Source of the DNA: Marinibacterium profundimaris
Lineage (GTDB): Bacteria; Pseudomonadota; Alphaproteobacteria; Rhodobacterales; Rhodobacteraceae
DNA length: 35,096 nucleotides
Direction of reading: 5' to 3'
Assembly (NCBI RefSeq): GCF_002210095.1
Contig: NZ_AQQR01000031.1
Span: 1-35,096 of the forward strand
Both the position numbers and the translations under genes were made by a program. Under the pieces are notes generated by a model. It was not told where the DNA came from. It worked only from the letters and a program-made list of their open reading frames with translations, and did not search any database. Positions 25,505 to 33,681 of the stretch are shown here, piece by piece. Positions within the stretch are counted from its first letter, which is position 1. Each line of letters starts with the position of its first letter.

Positions 25505-26432
25505 GAACAAGCCTCCCCGACTTGGCCCGCGACACACAGATCATGATGTGATCGCCCTTTTCCTCTTCCATCAGAACCATGTCGCGATGATCGGCCTCAC
25601 CGCTCAACAGGCGGGTCTTGCAGGTGCCGCAAGTGCCGCTCTCACACGAGCTTGACGTGGCATGGCCCGCATCTCGCAGCGCTTCGAGAATCGAGCGATC
25701 CTCCGGAACCGTCACCACCTCACCGCTTTTCTTCAGTTCCACTTCAAAGGCCGTATCGTCTTCGCGCACCACATCGACGGGTTTGAAATCCTCGAAGTGA
25801 ATGCGTCCTTCCGGCCAGTGTCCGGACACGGCCTTGATCTCTTCCATCAAGGGCTTGGGGCCACAGCAAAAGACATGCGTTGCCCGCGGCGTCACCAGAT
25901 CGTCCCAGAAGTCATAAACAGCATTCGGATCACCATTGTCATGGTGGACGATGATACGCCCGTCGAAATCCTTCATCAGCTCATCCAGATAGGCCGACTC
26001 TTCTGCACTGCGGCTCACGTAGATGATCCGCAGCATCTTGCCTTTCTTATCGAGGAACCGCGCCATCGAATAGATCGGCGTGATACCGATGCCACCGGCG
26101 ATCAGCAGGTATTTCTGCACATCGGTCAGCGGGAAATCGTTCTCGGGCACCTCGATTGTAAGTTCGGTCCCGACAGTCGCATCATCATGCATCGACGCGG
26201 ACCCGCCTCGCGATTCCGGCTCACGCTTGATGGCCACGACATATTCCTTGGGGTCCTCGCCGTCATTGACAAGCGAGTAGCGGCGCATCGCGCCCGAAGG
26301 CGTTTCGACAGTGACATGCGCACCGGGATCGAAACTTGGCAGTTTGTCGTCGCCGACCGGCGCCAAAGTGAATTCTACGATACTCGGAGTCAAATCGCGC
26401 CTGTTTTCGACGCGCATTCTGATCTGCTCCAT
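25494..26432 (-). CDS. pht2: Phthalate 4,5-dioxygenase reductase
   Basis: 312 residues. Domain order as in phthalate dioxygenase reductase: FMN-binding barrel with RRYSLVND (50-57), NADH-binding domain with AGGIGITPI (112-120) and CCGP (189-192), and C-terminal plant-type [2Fe-2S] domain with Cys263, Cys268, Cys271 and Cys299. It passes electrons from NADH to the Rieske oxygenase. First gene of a pht2-pht4-pht5-orf-EamA operon with its own TTAG-type promoter. The oxygenase gene is separate, one gene and two control regions upstream. Confidence 0.94.
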   Translation of the reverse strand: MEQIRMRVENRRDLTPSIVEFTLAPVGDDKLPSFDPGAHVTVETPSGAMRRYSLVNDGEDPKEYVVAIKREPESRGGSASMHDDATVGTELTIEVPENDFPLTDVQKYLLIAGGIGITPIYSMARFLDKKGKMLRIIYVSRSAEESAYLDELMKDFDGRIIVHHDNGDPNAVYDFWDDLVTPRATHVFCCGPKPLMEEIKAVSGHWPEGRIHFEDFKPVDVVREDDTAFEVELKKSGEVVTVPEDRSILEALRDAGHATSSSCESGTCGTCKTRLLSGEADHRDMVLMEEEKGDHIMICVSRAKSGRLVLDL

Positions 26433-26463
26433 GAAGTCCTCCCGGTCTGTTCGCGATGTGAAA

Positions 26464-26492
26464 TAATTAGATAGCTAAGTTCGTGATGTCAA
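26464..26492 (-). promoter_or_regulatory. Promoter with TTAG-N4-CTAA operator for the reductase operon
   Basis: On the minus strand: -35 TTGACA (26492-26487), a 17-base spacer and -10-like TAATTA (26469-26464). TTAG (26467-26470), ATAG, CTAA (26475-26478) lie between and partly over the -10. It sits 32 bases upstream of the reductase ATG. Confidence 0.65.
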
Positions 26493-26553
26493 CCGCTCGC
26501 CGCGGCGGCTTCGGGGCGGGTATGCCCGCATTTCATTCATTCCGTTCGGGCGT

Positions 26554-27717
26554 TTAGCCGGGGCCCGCCACCCCTGTTTTCATTGCTGCGATATGCTGCG
26601 CGCCCAGGTCCCGTACCGATTGGCAGCCGACGAAAATCATCGTTCTGCGCAATTCATCCTCCAGAATCGAAAGCGCTTGCGCAACACCCTCGCGGCCATG
26701 CGCCGCCAGGCCGTAAAGTGGTGCCCGGCCAAGCAGAACGCCATGCGCCCCCAAGGCCAGCGCCTTGACGGTATCGCTACCCCGGCGGATTCCGCCGTCC
26801 AGCAGGATTTTCGCGTCCTTGTCCAGTTGCCCGGCGATATCCCCGATCACATCGATAGTCGCCGGCGCACCGTCGAGTTGCCGGCCTCCGTGGTTCGACA
26901 CGATGACACCATCGGCCCCTTCCTGCCGGGCGCGCAGGGCGTCCTCGGCACACATGATTCCCTTGATCAGAAGCGGCCCGTTCCACTGCTTGCGGATGCG
27001 CCGGACATCCTCCCAGGAAAAATGCGGATTGCGCTGAGAGCGGGTGAAATCTGCCAGTTCCTTGTCGCTGGCTCTCTCCCCAAGGAAAGCCACGAGGTTT
27101 TGCAATCGTGGCCTGTTATTGCTGAGCCAGACGGATTTCAGCCATCCGGGGTGCATCAACCCATCAAGAACGATGGGCGCACTCATGGTGATCTCATGCG
27201 CGAACCCGTGCCGCAAATCCCGCTCGCGCTTCCCCCCGACCAGCGAATCGACCGTAATGATCAATGCCGAATAGCCAGCCTCGGAGGCGCGGTCGATCAG
27301 CGCCCGGGAAAAGGCCTCCTTCCCCCATGGGTAAAGCTGGAACCAAAGTGGCCCGCCCGACCGTTGTGCGATCTCTTCCATTGAAGAGTTGGAGGCCGTC
27401 GAAACGGCAAAACCGATGCCTGCATCTTCGGCAGCACCGGCCAGATGCAAATCGCCTTTCGGCCAGTAAATCCCGTTCAAACCCGTCGGGCCGATCATGA
27501 AAGGCGATGCGAACTTCTGGCCGAACAGGTCGATTGAAAGATCAACCGTGCCACCTTTCAGGATTCTGGGCGTGAGCCGGATATCCTCGTAAGCTTGGCG
27601 GTTTCTGCGAAGGGTCACTTCGTCTTCCGCCCCTCCATCAAGAAAATCGAACACGACGCGCGGCAGCCGCCGCCGGGCCCGGCGGCGCAAGTCGTCGATG
27701 TTAACGGTTCGGGTCAT
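26554..27717 (-). CDS. FMN-dependent alpha-hydroxyacid dehydrogenase ((S)-mandelate dehydrogenase / L-lactate dehydrogenase type)
   Basis: 387 residues from ATG 27717 (MTRTVNIDDLRRRARRRLP); a GTG at 27819 in the same frame would add 34 unlike residues. Signature of the family: SNHGGRQLDGAPATID with catalytic His and Arg, WFQLYPWG, IITVDSLVGGKRERDLR, and ILLDGGIRRGSDTVKALALGA. Such enzymes oxidise L-2-hydroxyacids (mandelate, lactate, glycolate) to 2-oxoacids. With the benzoylformate-decarboxylase-type and aldehyde dehydrogenase genes at 6710-10121 it would complete a mandelate-like route, although it lies inside the phthalate genes. Substrate is not determined by sequence. Confidence 0.88.
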   Translation of the reverse strand: MTRTVNIDDLRRRARRRLPRVVFDFLDGGAEDEVTLRRNRQAYEDIRLTPRILKGGTVDLSIDLFGQKFASPFMIGPTGLNGIYWPKGDLHLAGAAEDAGIGFAVSTASNSSMEEIAQRSGGPLWFQLYPWGKEAFSRALIDRASEAGYSALIITVDSLVGGKRERDLRHGFAHEITMSAPIVLDGLMHPGWLKSVWLSNNRPRLQNLVAFLGERASDKELADFTRSQRNPHFSWEDVRRIRKQWNGPLLIKGIMCAEDALRARQEGADGVIVSNHGGRQLDGAPATIDVIGDIAGQLDKDAKILLDGGIRRGSDTVKALALGAHGVLLGRAPLYGLAAHGREGVAQALSILEDELRRTMIFVGCQSVRDLGAQHIAAMKTGVAGPG

Positions 27718-27800
27718 CTTGCTCGTCGGTGTCCTGCGATACGCCTCTGCCCCCGTCAGGGACAGGGCGTTTTCCACAAGCGGCAAACAGCCATCCCCCC

Positions 27801-27819
27801 GTGTCAGGCAGGCTGACAC
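27801..27819. promoter_or_regulatory. Perfect inverted repeat upstream of the hydroxyacid dehydrogenase
   Basis: GTGTCAG (27801-27807) and CTGACAC (27813-27819) form a 7-bp perfect inverted repeat with a five-base centre, about 84 bases before the ATG. It looks like an operator and differs from the TTAG-type element. If the GTG at 27819 were the start, it would be coding instead. Confidence 0.4.
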
Positions 27820-27821
27820 CT

Positions 27822-27864
27822 ACAAAACGATCCGCCCAAGACCATGCTCGGTTTCGGGCGGATC
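27822..27864 (-). terminator. Rho-independent terminator after the oxygenase gene
   Basis: GATCCGCCC (27864-27856 on the minus strand's partner) and GGGCGGATC give a perfect 9-bp stem (27829-27837 with 27856-27864), with a further ACC/GGT pairing inside, followed on the minus strand by GTTTTGT. It separates the oxygenase from the hydroxyacid dehydrogenase gene. Confidence 0.75.
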
Positions 27865-27887
27865 AGGGAGGATAAATGTAGACCGGC

Positions 27888-29168
27888 TTATTCTGCCGCT
27901 GCGGTTTTACCCGAGGTATCGACGAGGGTGCGCCAATCGGTCTCTTTCGGATAAACACCCTCATGAGAGGCGATCACGCCCTGCGGGATATCGGAATCGG
28001 TGCCGATGGCCCGACCGCCTTCTGCAACCTTCTTGGCCGCATCGGCCATCAGCCGCCGGAACTCGACGATTGCCAGGTCAGAGGCCCCGAGAACGTCAGT
28101 GTGACGCTGAACCCGGCTTCCCATCGAAACCCACATCACGATATCTTCGTTCGGGATGCCATCCACACCAGTGAAGTGACCTTCCTTCATTCTCTCGCGG
28201 TCCTGCAGGAAGTCGTTCTCCAGCGTCCGGACCGGACGCCACTTGTCATCCAGATCTTCCCCCGGCACAGCAAAGGTAAACTTGCGCCATTCCTCGGTCG
28301 AAGGAACGTTCGGACCACCGAAGGCAAGGAAGTGGAAGGCCGTTTCATCATCGTTAATCGGCACGATAACGCTTGCCACCCGGTAATTGTTGTTGGGCGG
28401 AATCAGCGAATAATAAGGCGCGATGAATTCGGTGATGCGCAAATAGTTATGGGTCTGCGCATTCTTGATCGGCTTGCGAATCGCCGCGTAGTGGAAACCG
28501 TAACTCGTGGTTTCGGTCTGCATGCGGGGCGATTTGTCGGTCGACGGACGGTACCACGATTTTTCGTCGGCCGCGGCCCCTTCCACCCGGGCAGGAACCA
28601 TGGTGGAGGAATGGAGCGACGACGAATGCGCGCTGTCGATCTGACCTTCGTGGATCTGTGCCCAGTTGGCAGGCACCCGAATCTTCAGGATCGCAACCGG
28701 CGTATCCTCGGTCGGCGCGAAGGCGGGCGGCTGGAACTCCGGCATGTCTTCTTTTTCACCAAGCCAAGCCCAGACGAATCCGCCCCACTCACGCACCGGG
28801 TAGGACCGGTGCTTGACCTTGTCCATCAGGGGGCTGCCTTCGGGCTCGGACGACATGGCAACGACGTTACCGTCAACGTCCATCTTCCAGCCGTGATAAA
28901 GGCAGCGCAGGCCGCATTCCTCATTCCGGCCATAGACCAGCGATGCCTTACGGTGCGGGCAAAGCTCATCCAGCAAACCCAGACGCCCCTTCGAATCGCG
29001 GAACGCCACGTAACTTTCACCAAGAACCTCAACACGAAGCGGCTTGCCGTCGGGTTCTTCGACTTCTTCCATCAGGCACACGGGTGTCCAGTGCTGACGC
29101 ATCAACTTGGCCATCGGGGCATCCCCGGTCACGCGGGTCAGCAGTTCATTCTCTTCAGGTGTAAGCAT
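27888..29168 (-). CDS. pht3: Phthalate 4,5-dioxygenase oxygenase component (Rieske non-heme iron)
   Basis: 426 residues, start MLTPEENELLTRVTGDAPM as in phthalate 4,5-dioxygenases. The Rieske centre is CPHR (Cys70, His72) and CLYHGW (Cys89, His92). The mononuclear iron site is in NWAQIHEGQIDSAHSSSLH (Asp178, His181, His186; the third ligand is a later Asp). It adds O2 to phthalate to give the 4,5-cis-dihydrodiol, taking electrons from Pht2. Homomeric alpha-only type: no beta subunit gene is present, as known for this subfamily. It is a single-gene transcript with its own promoter and terminator. Related ring-carboxylate substrates remain possible. Confidence 0.92.
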   Translation of the reverse strand: MLTPEENELLTRVTGDAPMAKLMRQHWTPVCLMEEVEEPDGKPLRVEVLGESYVAFRDSKGRLGLLDELCPHRKASLVYGRNEECGLRCLYHGWKMDVDGNVVAMSSEPEGSPLMDKVKHRSYPVREWGGFVWAWLGEKEDMPEFQPPAFAPTEDTPVAILKIRVPANWAQIHEGQIDSAHSSSLHSSTMVPARVEGAAADEKSWYRPSTDKSPRMQTETTSYGFHYAAIRKPIKNAQTHNYLRITEFIAPYYSLIPPNNNYRVASVIVPINDDETAFHFLAFGGPNVPSTEEWRKFTFAVPGEDLDDKWRPVRTLENDFLQDRERMKEGHFTGVDGIPNEDIVMWVSMGSRVQRHTDVLGASDLAIVEFRRLMADAAKKVAEGGRAIGTDSDIPQGVIASHEGVYPKETDWRTLVDTSGKTAAAE

Positions 29169-29229
29169 TAGATCTCCTCCACGGACTGCCGCATTAAAGC
29201 TAAATGCGCGGCTTATGTTTCCTGTATTA

Positions 29230-29258
29230 TTCTTAGCTTTCTAAGTTTAGTCTGTCAA
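29230..29258 (-). promoter_or_regulatory. Promoter with perfect CTTAG-N4-CTAAG operator for the oxygenase
   Basis: On the minus strand: -35 TTGACA (29258-29253), a 17-base spacer and -10-like TAAGAA (29235-29230). The spacer holds CTTAG (29232-29236), CTTT, CTAAG (29241-29245), the best copy of the shared element. The rest of the 286-base gap (29259-29454) shows no other clear feature. Confidence 0.7.
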
Positions 29259-29454
29259 CGGGCTGTCCCATATTTTTCACCAGTCTGTTACCGGGTCTCG
29301 AACCCCTGATATTTCAAGGTATTAAGCACGCCAGCCCCGGCCTTCCCCTGTCCATACCAACAGGTTCTCAAGGCAGCACCGGAGGCCCCAAAAGCATCAT
29401 ACCAGACCACTTAAGACCCCACATGCCGCCTGCACGTTCCGGGTTTACACCTTT

Positions 29455-30009
29455 CTAACGGGCGAACCAGAATTGCATTTTCCGCGCCAGGAACGGCATC
29501 ACGTACCGGCCATTGAGACCCGTCAAAACAAGCGCCACCAGGAACAGCGATACCGGCACGGGCAGGCCTTCCGTCACCGGCCTCAAGGCGTAAAAGATCA
29601 TGATCAGCAAGGGATAGACACCCAGCATACTGACCGCCCAACGCTTCCAGAAAGCAGGCTCTTTCTGGCTTCCTGCAGGTGGCGCAACCGCCACGGTATC
29701 ACAACGAATCTCTGCCGCGGACCCGTTCAGCCGCTGCTTGATTTCCCGGTTGATCATCTCGGGCAGGTCCTTGTCGTTCGATGCCAGTTGGTCATCGAAT
29801 TTAAAGGAAAGCGTAAACTCACCCCGGGTCCGGTCCTGTTCCTGCAAATCATTTTCCGGCACACCCTCCACCGCAATAAAACTGGCGGTGATATCGTGAA
29901 TTGCCTGCGTTACATCTGTGGCATGTTCAGGCGGCGCGCTTACGGTAAACATCAGGCCCGAAGTCTTGTTTTCTGGCGGGGACGACTGACCCGTCTTGAA
30001 AGTTGTCAT
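29455..30009 (-). CDS. Membrane protein with antibiotic-biosynthesis-monooxygenase-like (ABM) domain
   Basis: 184 residues from ATG 30009 (AGGTGA upstream). The N-terminal half resembles a dimeric alpha-beta barrel ABM domain (MFTVSAPPEHATDVTQAIHD). The C-terminal part has two membrane segments (WAVSMLGVYPLLIMIFYAL and PVSLFLVALVLTGLNGRYV), followed by a positive end. This matches the general plan of the COG3224-type ABM membrane proteins, whose function is unknown. It is located between the TRAP operon, behind a strong terminator, and the oxygenase gene, so a link with uptake or processing of the aromatic acid is only contextual. Confidence 0.7.
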   Translation of the reverse strand: MTTFKTGQSSPPENKTSGLMFTVSAPPEHATDVTQAIHDITASFIAVEGVPENDLQEQDRTRGEFTLSFKFDDQLASNDKDLPEMINREIKQRLNGSAAEIRCDTVAVAPPAGSQKEPAFWKRWAVSMLGVYPLLIMIFYALRPVTEGLPVPVSLFLVALVLTGLNGRYVMPFLARKMQFWFAR

Positions 30010-30080
30010 GAGTAGGTCACCTATTGGTTTCAACGAGCCCCTGCATGCCGGTTCAGCAACTCGTAATTCTTCAAAACAGC

Positions 30081-30108
30081 AAGTGACCACCCCGTAAGGT
30101 GGTCACTT
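30081..30108 (-). terminator. Strong hairpin terminator after the TRAP permease gene
   Basis: AAGTGACCACC (30081-30091) and GGTGGTCACTT (30098-30108) form a perfect 11-bp stem with six-base loop CCGTAA. On the minus strand GCTGTTTTG follows. A T run on the other side (ACTTTC) is short. It ends the TAXI-TRAP transcript. Confidence 0.75.
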
Positions 30109-30138
30109 TCGGTATCGCATTCAGTGTATATCGGAAGG

Positions 30139-32043
30139 CTATACCTTGTTTACCCGTCCCTCGCTTGCGGTGAACACGATCTGGCGCGCGATCAACCCGA
30201 CAATCAGCAGGATGCACAAGCTGGCCACCAGAAGGTACGGGCTTACCGCCCCCACTGCCGCAAGTGGCAGAACAACCCTTTCCCAGCCCTGCAATTGGGT
30301 TTTGATCAACCCCTCCATGGAGGCGGCAATCGCGATTGCACCGGCAAATGCACCGACCACGGCGATAGCATTGGCCAGGGCGCCAAGTTCCAGAAGGATA
30401 CCCGGGTTCCAGACAAAGGCGAAGGGCAGCAGGAAGCCGACGATCGCAAGCCTGACAGCCGAGAACGCGATCTTGAACGGGTCTTCATCGGCAATCGCGG
30501 ATGCCGCTATGGCCGCCACCGCAATCGGAGGCGTCAAGGCTGACAGAATCGCGTAGTAAAGCAGGAACATCTGGCTGGGCAGCACCGGGAAGCCGAGTTT
30601 TGCAAGCGCCGGCCCGACAAGTACAGCCGCAAGGATATAGGCACTCGGGGTCGGCATACCCAGCCCCAGGATGATCGTCACGATCGCGGCGATAACCAGC
30701 GTCAGGAACGGTTCGGCATTACTGATGTTCAGAATGACATTCGCCGATTTCATCCCGAGACCGGTCATCGACAACCCGCCAATCACCAGGCCCGCCGCAG
30801 CACATGCCCCGGCCACCGGCAGGATCTGCAACGTGGTTGTCCCGAAACCTTCCACCATCTGCCACAGCGAAAGCCGCGTTTCTTTCAGGATCATCGACGC
30901 AAGGACCGTCACAAGAACCCCGACACCCGCCGTAAAGGTCGGCGAATAACCAAGGACAAGTGCCGTGACGATGCCGATGATCGGCAACAGGAACACCCAG
31001 CCGGTCCTGAAGGTTTCCTTGGCGCTCGGAACCTCTTCTTCCGAAGGGCGAAGGTCATATTTCACCGAACGCAGGTGAACCTGGGCGAAGACACCCGTGT
31101 AGTACAACAAGGCGGGAACAAGCGCGGCCAGCACGATCGAGTTGTACGAAATACCCGAATACTCCGCCATGATGAACGCCGCCGACCCCATGATCGGGGG
31201 CATCGCGCTGCCGCCGGTGGAGGCCGCGACCTCAACCGCCCCCGCGAAACGGGCACGATACCCAAGCCGCTTCATGACGGGGATCGTGATCGACCCGGTC
31301 GCGACGACATCGGACGTGGGGCTACCGGACATCGTGCCGTACAAACCCGACGAGATGATGGCGATCTTGGCAGGGCCACCCCGCGCGCGCCCGGTAATCA
31401 GGGCCGCAAGGTTAAAGAAGAAGTCACCGCCGCCCGCTTTTGCCAGGAACGTCCCGAACATCACGAACAGGAACACGTAGCTGGCCACAACCTGGATCGG
31501 AACGCCGAACAGCCCATCGGTTGTAAACACCAGGATATCCAGCAGGTAACTGAACTCGCTGACCCGATGCCCGAACGGCGGCGGCAACAGGTAGCCGAAA
31601 AGATTGTAGATCAGGAAAAGCATGACAACGCCCGTAAGCCCAAGGCCAGTGGTCCGTCGCGTCGCCTCGATGGTCAGGAACAGAAGTGCCGACCCAAAGA
31701 ACATCTGGTCAGCGGTGAACGTGTCCAGAAGACTGATCCGGTCCGCAATCGCATCCGACGTCATGTAGAAATAAACGCCGCACGCAAGACTGAGAGCCGT
31801 CAGGAACCAATCGTAAAATGGAATCCGGTCTGGCGCCCTGGAGGTCGCCCCAATCGCCATGAAGAGAATAGTGAATATTCCCGAGATGAACAAAATACCC
31901 TGGATCAGGGGGTCCGCGATAACGAACAGGTTCGAATGGACCACCCATATCGCGAAAGCTGCCGACAGCACCATGACGACGGTTCGCATGGTCGGCTCCA
32001 GCTTTCTGCGACGGCCAGTTTCTGTAAGTGAAGGGAATTTCAT
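30139..32043 (-). CDS. TAXI-type TRAP transporter fused permease (DctQM fusion)
   Basis: 634 residues, almost entirely membrane segments: an N-terminal four-helix DctQ-like part and a C-terminal DctM-like part with GGGDFFFNLAALITGRARGG, SGSPTSDVVATGSITIPVMK, PPIMGSAAFIMAEYSG and GLGMPTPSAYILAAVLVGPA. Such permeases import organic acids with a sodium or proton gradient, using a TAXI-family receptor. That receptor is encoded just upstream (161-base gap with a hairpin). It is the likely uptake system for phthalate or the related acid, by context. Confidence 0.92.
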   Translation of the reverse strand: MKFPSLTETGRRRKLEPTMRTVVMVLSAAFAIWVVHSNLFVIADPLIQGILFISGIFTILFMAIGATSRAPDRIPFYDWFLTALSLACGVYFYMTSDAIADRISLLDTFTADQMFFGSALLFLTIEATRRTTGLGLTGVVMLFLIYNLFGYLLPPPFGHRVSEFSYLLDILVFTTDGLFGVPIQVVASYVFLFVMFGTFLAKAGGGDFFFNLAALITGRARGGPAKIAIISSGLYGTMSGSPTSDVVATGSITIPVMKRLGYRARFAGAVEVAASTGGSAMPPIMGSAAFIMAEYSGISYNSIVLAALVPALLYYTGVFAQVHLRSVKYDLRPSEEEVPSAKETFRTGWVFLLPIIGIVTALVLGYSPTFTAGVGVLVTVLASMILKETRLSLWQMVEGFGTTTLQILPVAGACAAAGLVIGGLSMTGLGMKSANVILNISNAEPFLTLVIAAIVTIILGLGMPTPSAYILAAVLVGPALAKLGFPVLPSQMFLLYYAILSALTPPIAVAAIAASAIADEDPFKIAFSAVRLAIVGFLLPFAFVWNPGILLELGALANAIAVVGAFAGAIAIAASMEGLIKTQLQGWERVVLPLAAVGAVSPYLLVASLCILLIVGLIARQIVFTASEGRVNKV

Positions 32044-32158
32044 GCCAGCACCGTTTCACGTGTTGTTGGTTTGAATTTGAATTGCGGATGCGCGGCACGT
32101 CCGCCTGTAGCGACACAGGGGCAGCCCGCAAATATTGTATCCGGCGACGGATGCGAAA

Positions 32159-32183
32159 CCGGCGCGCTGTTCTCGCGCGCCGG
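32159..32183 (-). terminator. Perfect hairpin between TRAP receptor and permease genes
   Basis: CCGGCGCGC (32159-32167) and GCGCGCCGG (32175-32183) form a 9-bp GC stem with a seven-base loop, 22 bases past the receptor stop. Only TTTC follows on the minus strand. It probably stabilises receptor mRNA or attenuates, giving more receptor than permease. Confidence 0.55.
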
Positions 32184-32204
32184 TGAAGTTACTCGTACAG
32201 GACT

Positions 32205-33194
32205 TTACTCGATCAACCCGAGTTCCTTGTAGGCGCGCTCTGCACCGGGATGGAACGGAAGCGTCGTCTGCGACACCAGAAGCTCGGGCGTCAACTCCTG
32301 CATCGCGTTGTGTACACCGCGGATCTCGTCGATGTTCGACGCGATACCCTTGGCAAGGGTATATCCGGTTTCCTCCGGCAGCGCATCCGAGGTGACGACC
32401 ATCGCGCCCAATGCGAGCGTCACGATATCTTCGGCCTGGTTGGAATAGCTTCCGCCAGGAATCGTGTAGTCGCGCGTACCGAACCGCTCATTGGTCTTTT
32501 CGATGATCTCCTGCGGCACACTCAGCAGCACCACATCATTGCTTTTATCAACCTTGCGGAAAGACGAATGCCCGACGAAAATACCGTTGATCACCATGTC
32601 GGTACGACCATCCGTGATCAGGTCGGCCTGCTGCGACGACCCGCCGCGAACCAGAACCCCGCCATTGGCTTCGATCGTGGCCTCGTCAAACCCGGCTTCG
32701 TCAAGCATGAAGGTCGTGATATTCGCGGTGATGTTGCCCCGGTTGTTGTTTGCAACGCGGATCGCCACACCCGATTCGGCCAGATCGTCGATACTGTCGA
32801 TTCCGTGTTCGTCGGCGATGGATTTCCTCAGGAAAAAGTGCATCGGCGCCCAGTTATACATATACCCGATGGCCTGAAGATTCTCGATCGGTGCATTGAA
32901 CGGCTCATCCCCGGCAAGGGCGATCTTCAACTCGGCATCATGCGCCAGCCCAAGGTCCGTCCGGCCCGCAGCCAGCAAACCGATATTCGCGAACCCGCCG
33001 CCAGTTGCCTGATATGTCACGACACTGCTGGAATCGTCTGCCTTCACAGCCCGGTCGACACCGGCCCCCAGAAGCGACCACAGACCCGATGGGTTCCCGC
33101 CGGACAGCGTCACGTTGATGCTCTCCGCCATTGCGCCGCTTCCAAGCACGCACAGACCCACAGCCGCAGCAACGGCCCTAAAACTCTTGTTCAT
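32205..33194 (-). CDS. TAXI-family TRAP solute receptor (periplasmic)
   Basis: 329 residues from ATG 33194, chosen for AAGGGAGGAA just upstream; the ATG-like start at 33224 lacks this. A signal peptide (hydrophobic about 6-18, cleavage after AMA at 23) exports it to the periplasm. Family blocks are VTLSGGNPSGLWSLLGAGV, VTYQATGGGFANIGLLAAGR and DLGLAHDAELK. It binds the substrate and hands it to the fused permease encoded downstream. Substrate by context is phthalate or another aromatic acid. Confidence 0.92.
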   Translation of the reverse strand: MNKSFRAVAAAVGLCVLGSGAMAESINVTLSGGNPSGLWSLLGAGVDRAVKADDSSSVVTYQATGGGFANIGLLAAGRTDLGLAHDAELKIALAGDEPFNAPIENLQAIGYMYNWAPMHFFLRKSIADEHGIDSIDDLAESGVAIRVANNNRGNITANITTFMLDEAGFDEATIEANGGVLVRGGSSQQADLITDGRTDMVINGIFVGHSSFRKVDKSNDVVLLSVPQEIIEKTNERFGTRDYTIPGGSYSNQAEDIVTLALGAMVVTSDALPEETGYTLAKGIASNIDEIRGVHNAMQELTPELLVSQTTLPFHPGAERAYKELGLIE

Positions 33195-33216
33195 TGTTTC
33201 CTCCCTTATGACAGTC

Positions 33217-33242
33217 ATAGACATCTAATTTTAGATATCTAT
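33217..33242 (-). promoter_or_regulatory. Two adjacent TTAG-type operators upstream of the TRAP receptor
   Basis: In + strand reading, ATAG-ACAT-CTAA (33217-33228) and TTAG-ATAT-CTAT (33231-33242) lie two bases apart, centred 14 bp apart, 23-48 bases before the receptor ATG. They are the same element as at the five other regulon promoters, here doubled. A -35-like TTGATA (33247-33242, minus) is present; the -10 is not clear. Confidence 0.6.
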
Positions 33243-33665
33243 CAAATACACCTTTAATGGATAGAAAACCCTCCGTCAACTGCGATCCAAGGCAACAATC
33301 AAAGGCAAATTACCCCTGAATTTACAAAACTTTACGCAATCGCCCCGACCGAAAAGAGGCTGCCATGACCACACATATTCATAGTACAGCAGCCAAAAGC
33401 ACCTCAATTTATCATATCACAGGATGGGGGTATTCGGGTGCAAAAGGTCGGGCCGCCTGCGCCAATGCCCTGGGCAGCACCCGGCACCGTGCCTGATATC
33501 GCCCGGGCGATCCCCTCTTGGCGCAGCAGTTCTCAAAGCCCCTCGAAGGCTTGGGCAAAAAAGCCATCAGCCCCAACAGGCATGGCACGATGGCGCGCCT
33601 GACAGCATCGGAACGCATGGAACCGCGGACAACACCCCGGCCCCTCTCGCCTGCCTTCGAATATC
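33243..33665. other. Gene-free stretch between TRAP receptor and marR genes
   Basis: About 420 bases with no credible gene. The left part (33243-33420) is AT-rich. The right part is GC-rich and contains only short frames without ribosome sites. I see no IS end or RNA gene in it. Confidence 0.5.
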
Positions 33666-33681
33666 TTAAGACGCCGGGGTG
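33633..33681 (-). terminator. Inverted repeat around the stop of the second marR gene
   Basis: CACCCCGGC (33633-33641) and GCCGGGGTG (33673-33681) can pair as a 9-bp stem with a 31-base loop. The inner arm lies in the last codons. TTGTCC follows on the minus strand. Weak terminator candidate. Confidence 0.35.

Noticed and set aside
27963-29171. Plus-strand open frame of 402 codons
   Set aside because: Antisense of the Rieske oxygenase, whose iron-sulfur and iron motifs are on the minus strand.
33412-33618. Small minus-strand frame of 68 codons in the gap after the TRAP receptor
   Set aside because: No ribosome site, biased composition and no similarity that I recognise.
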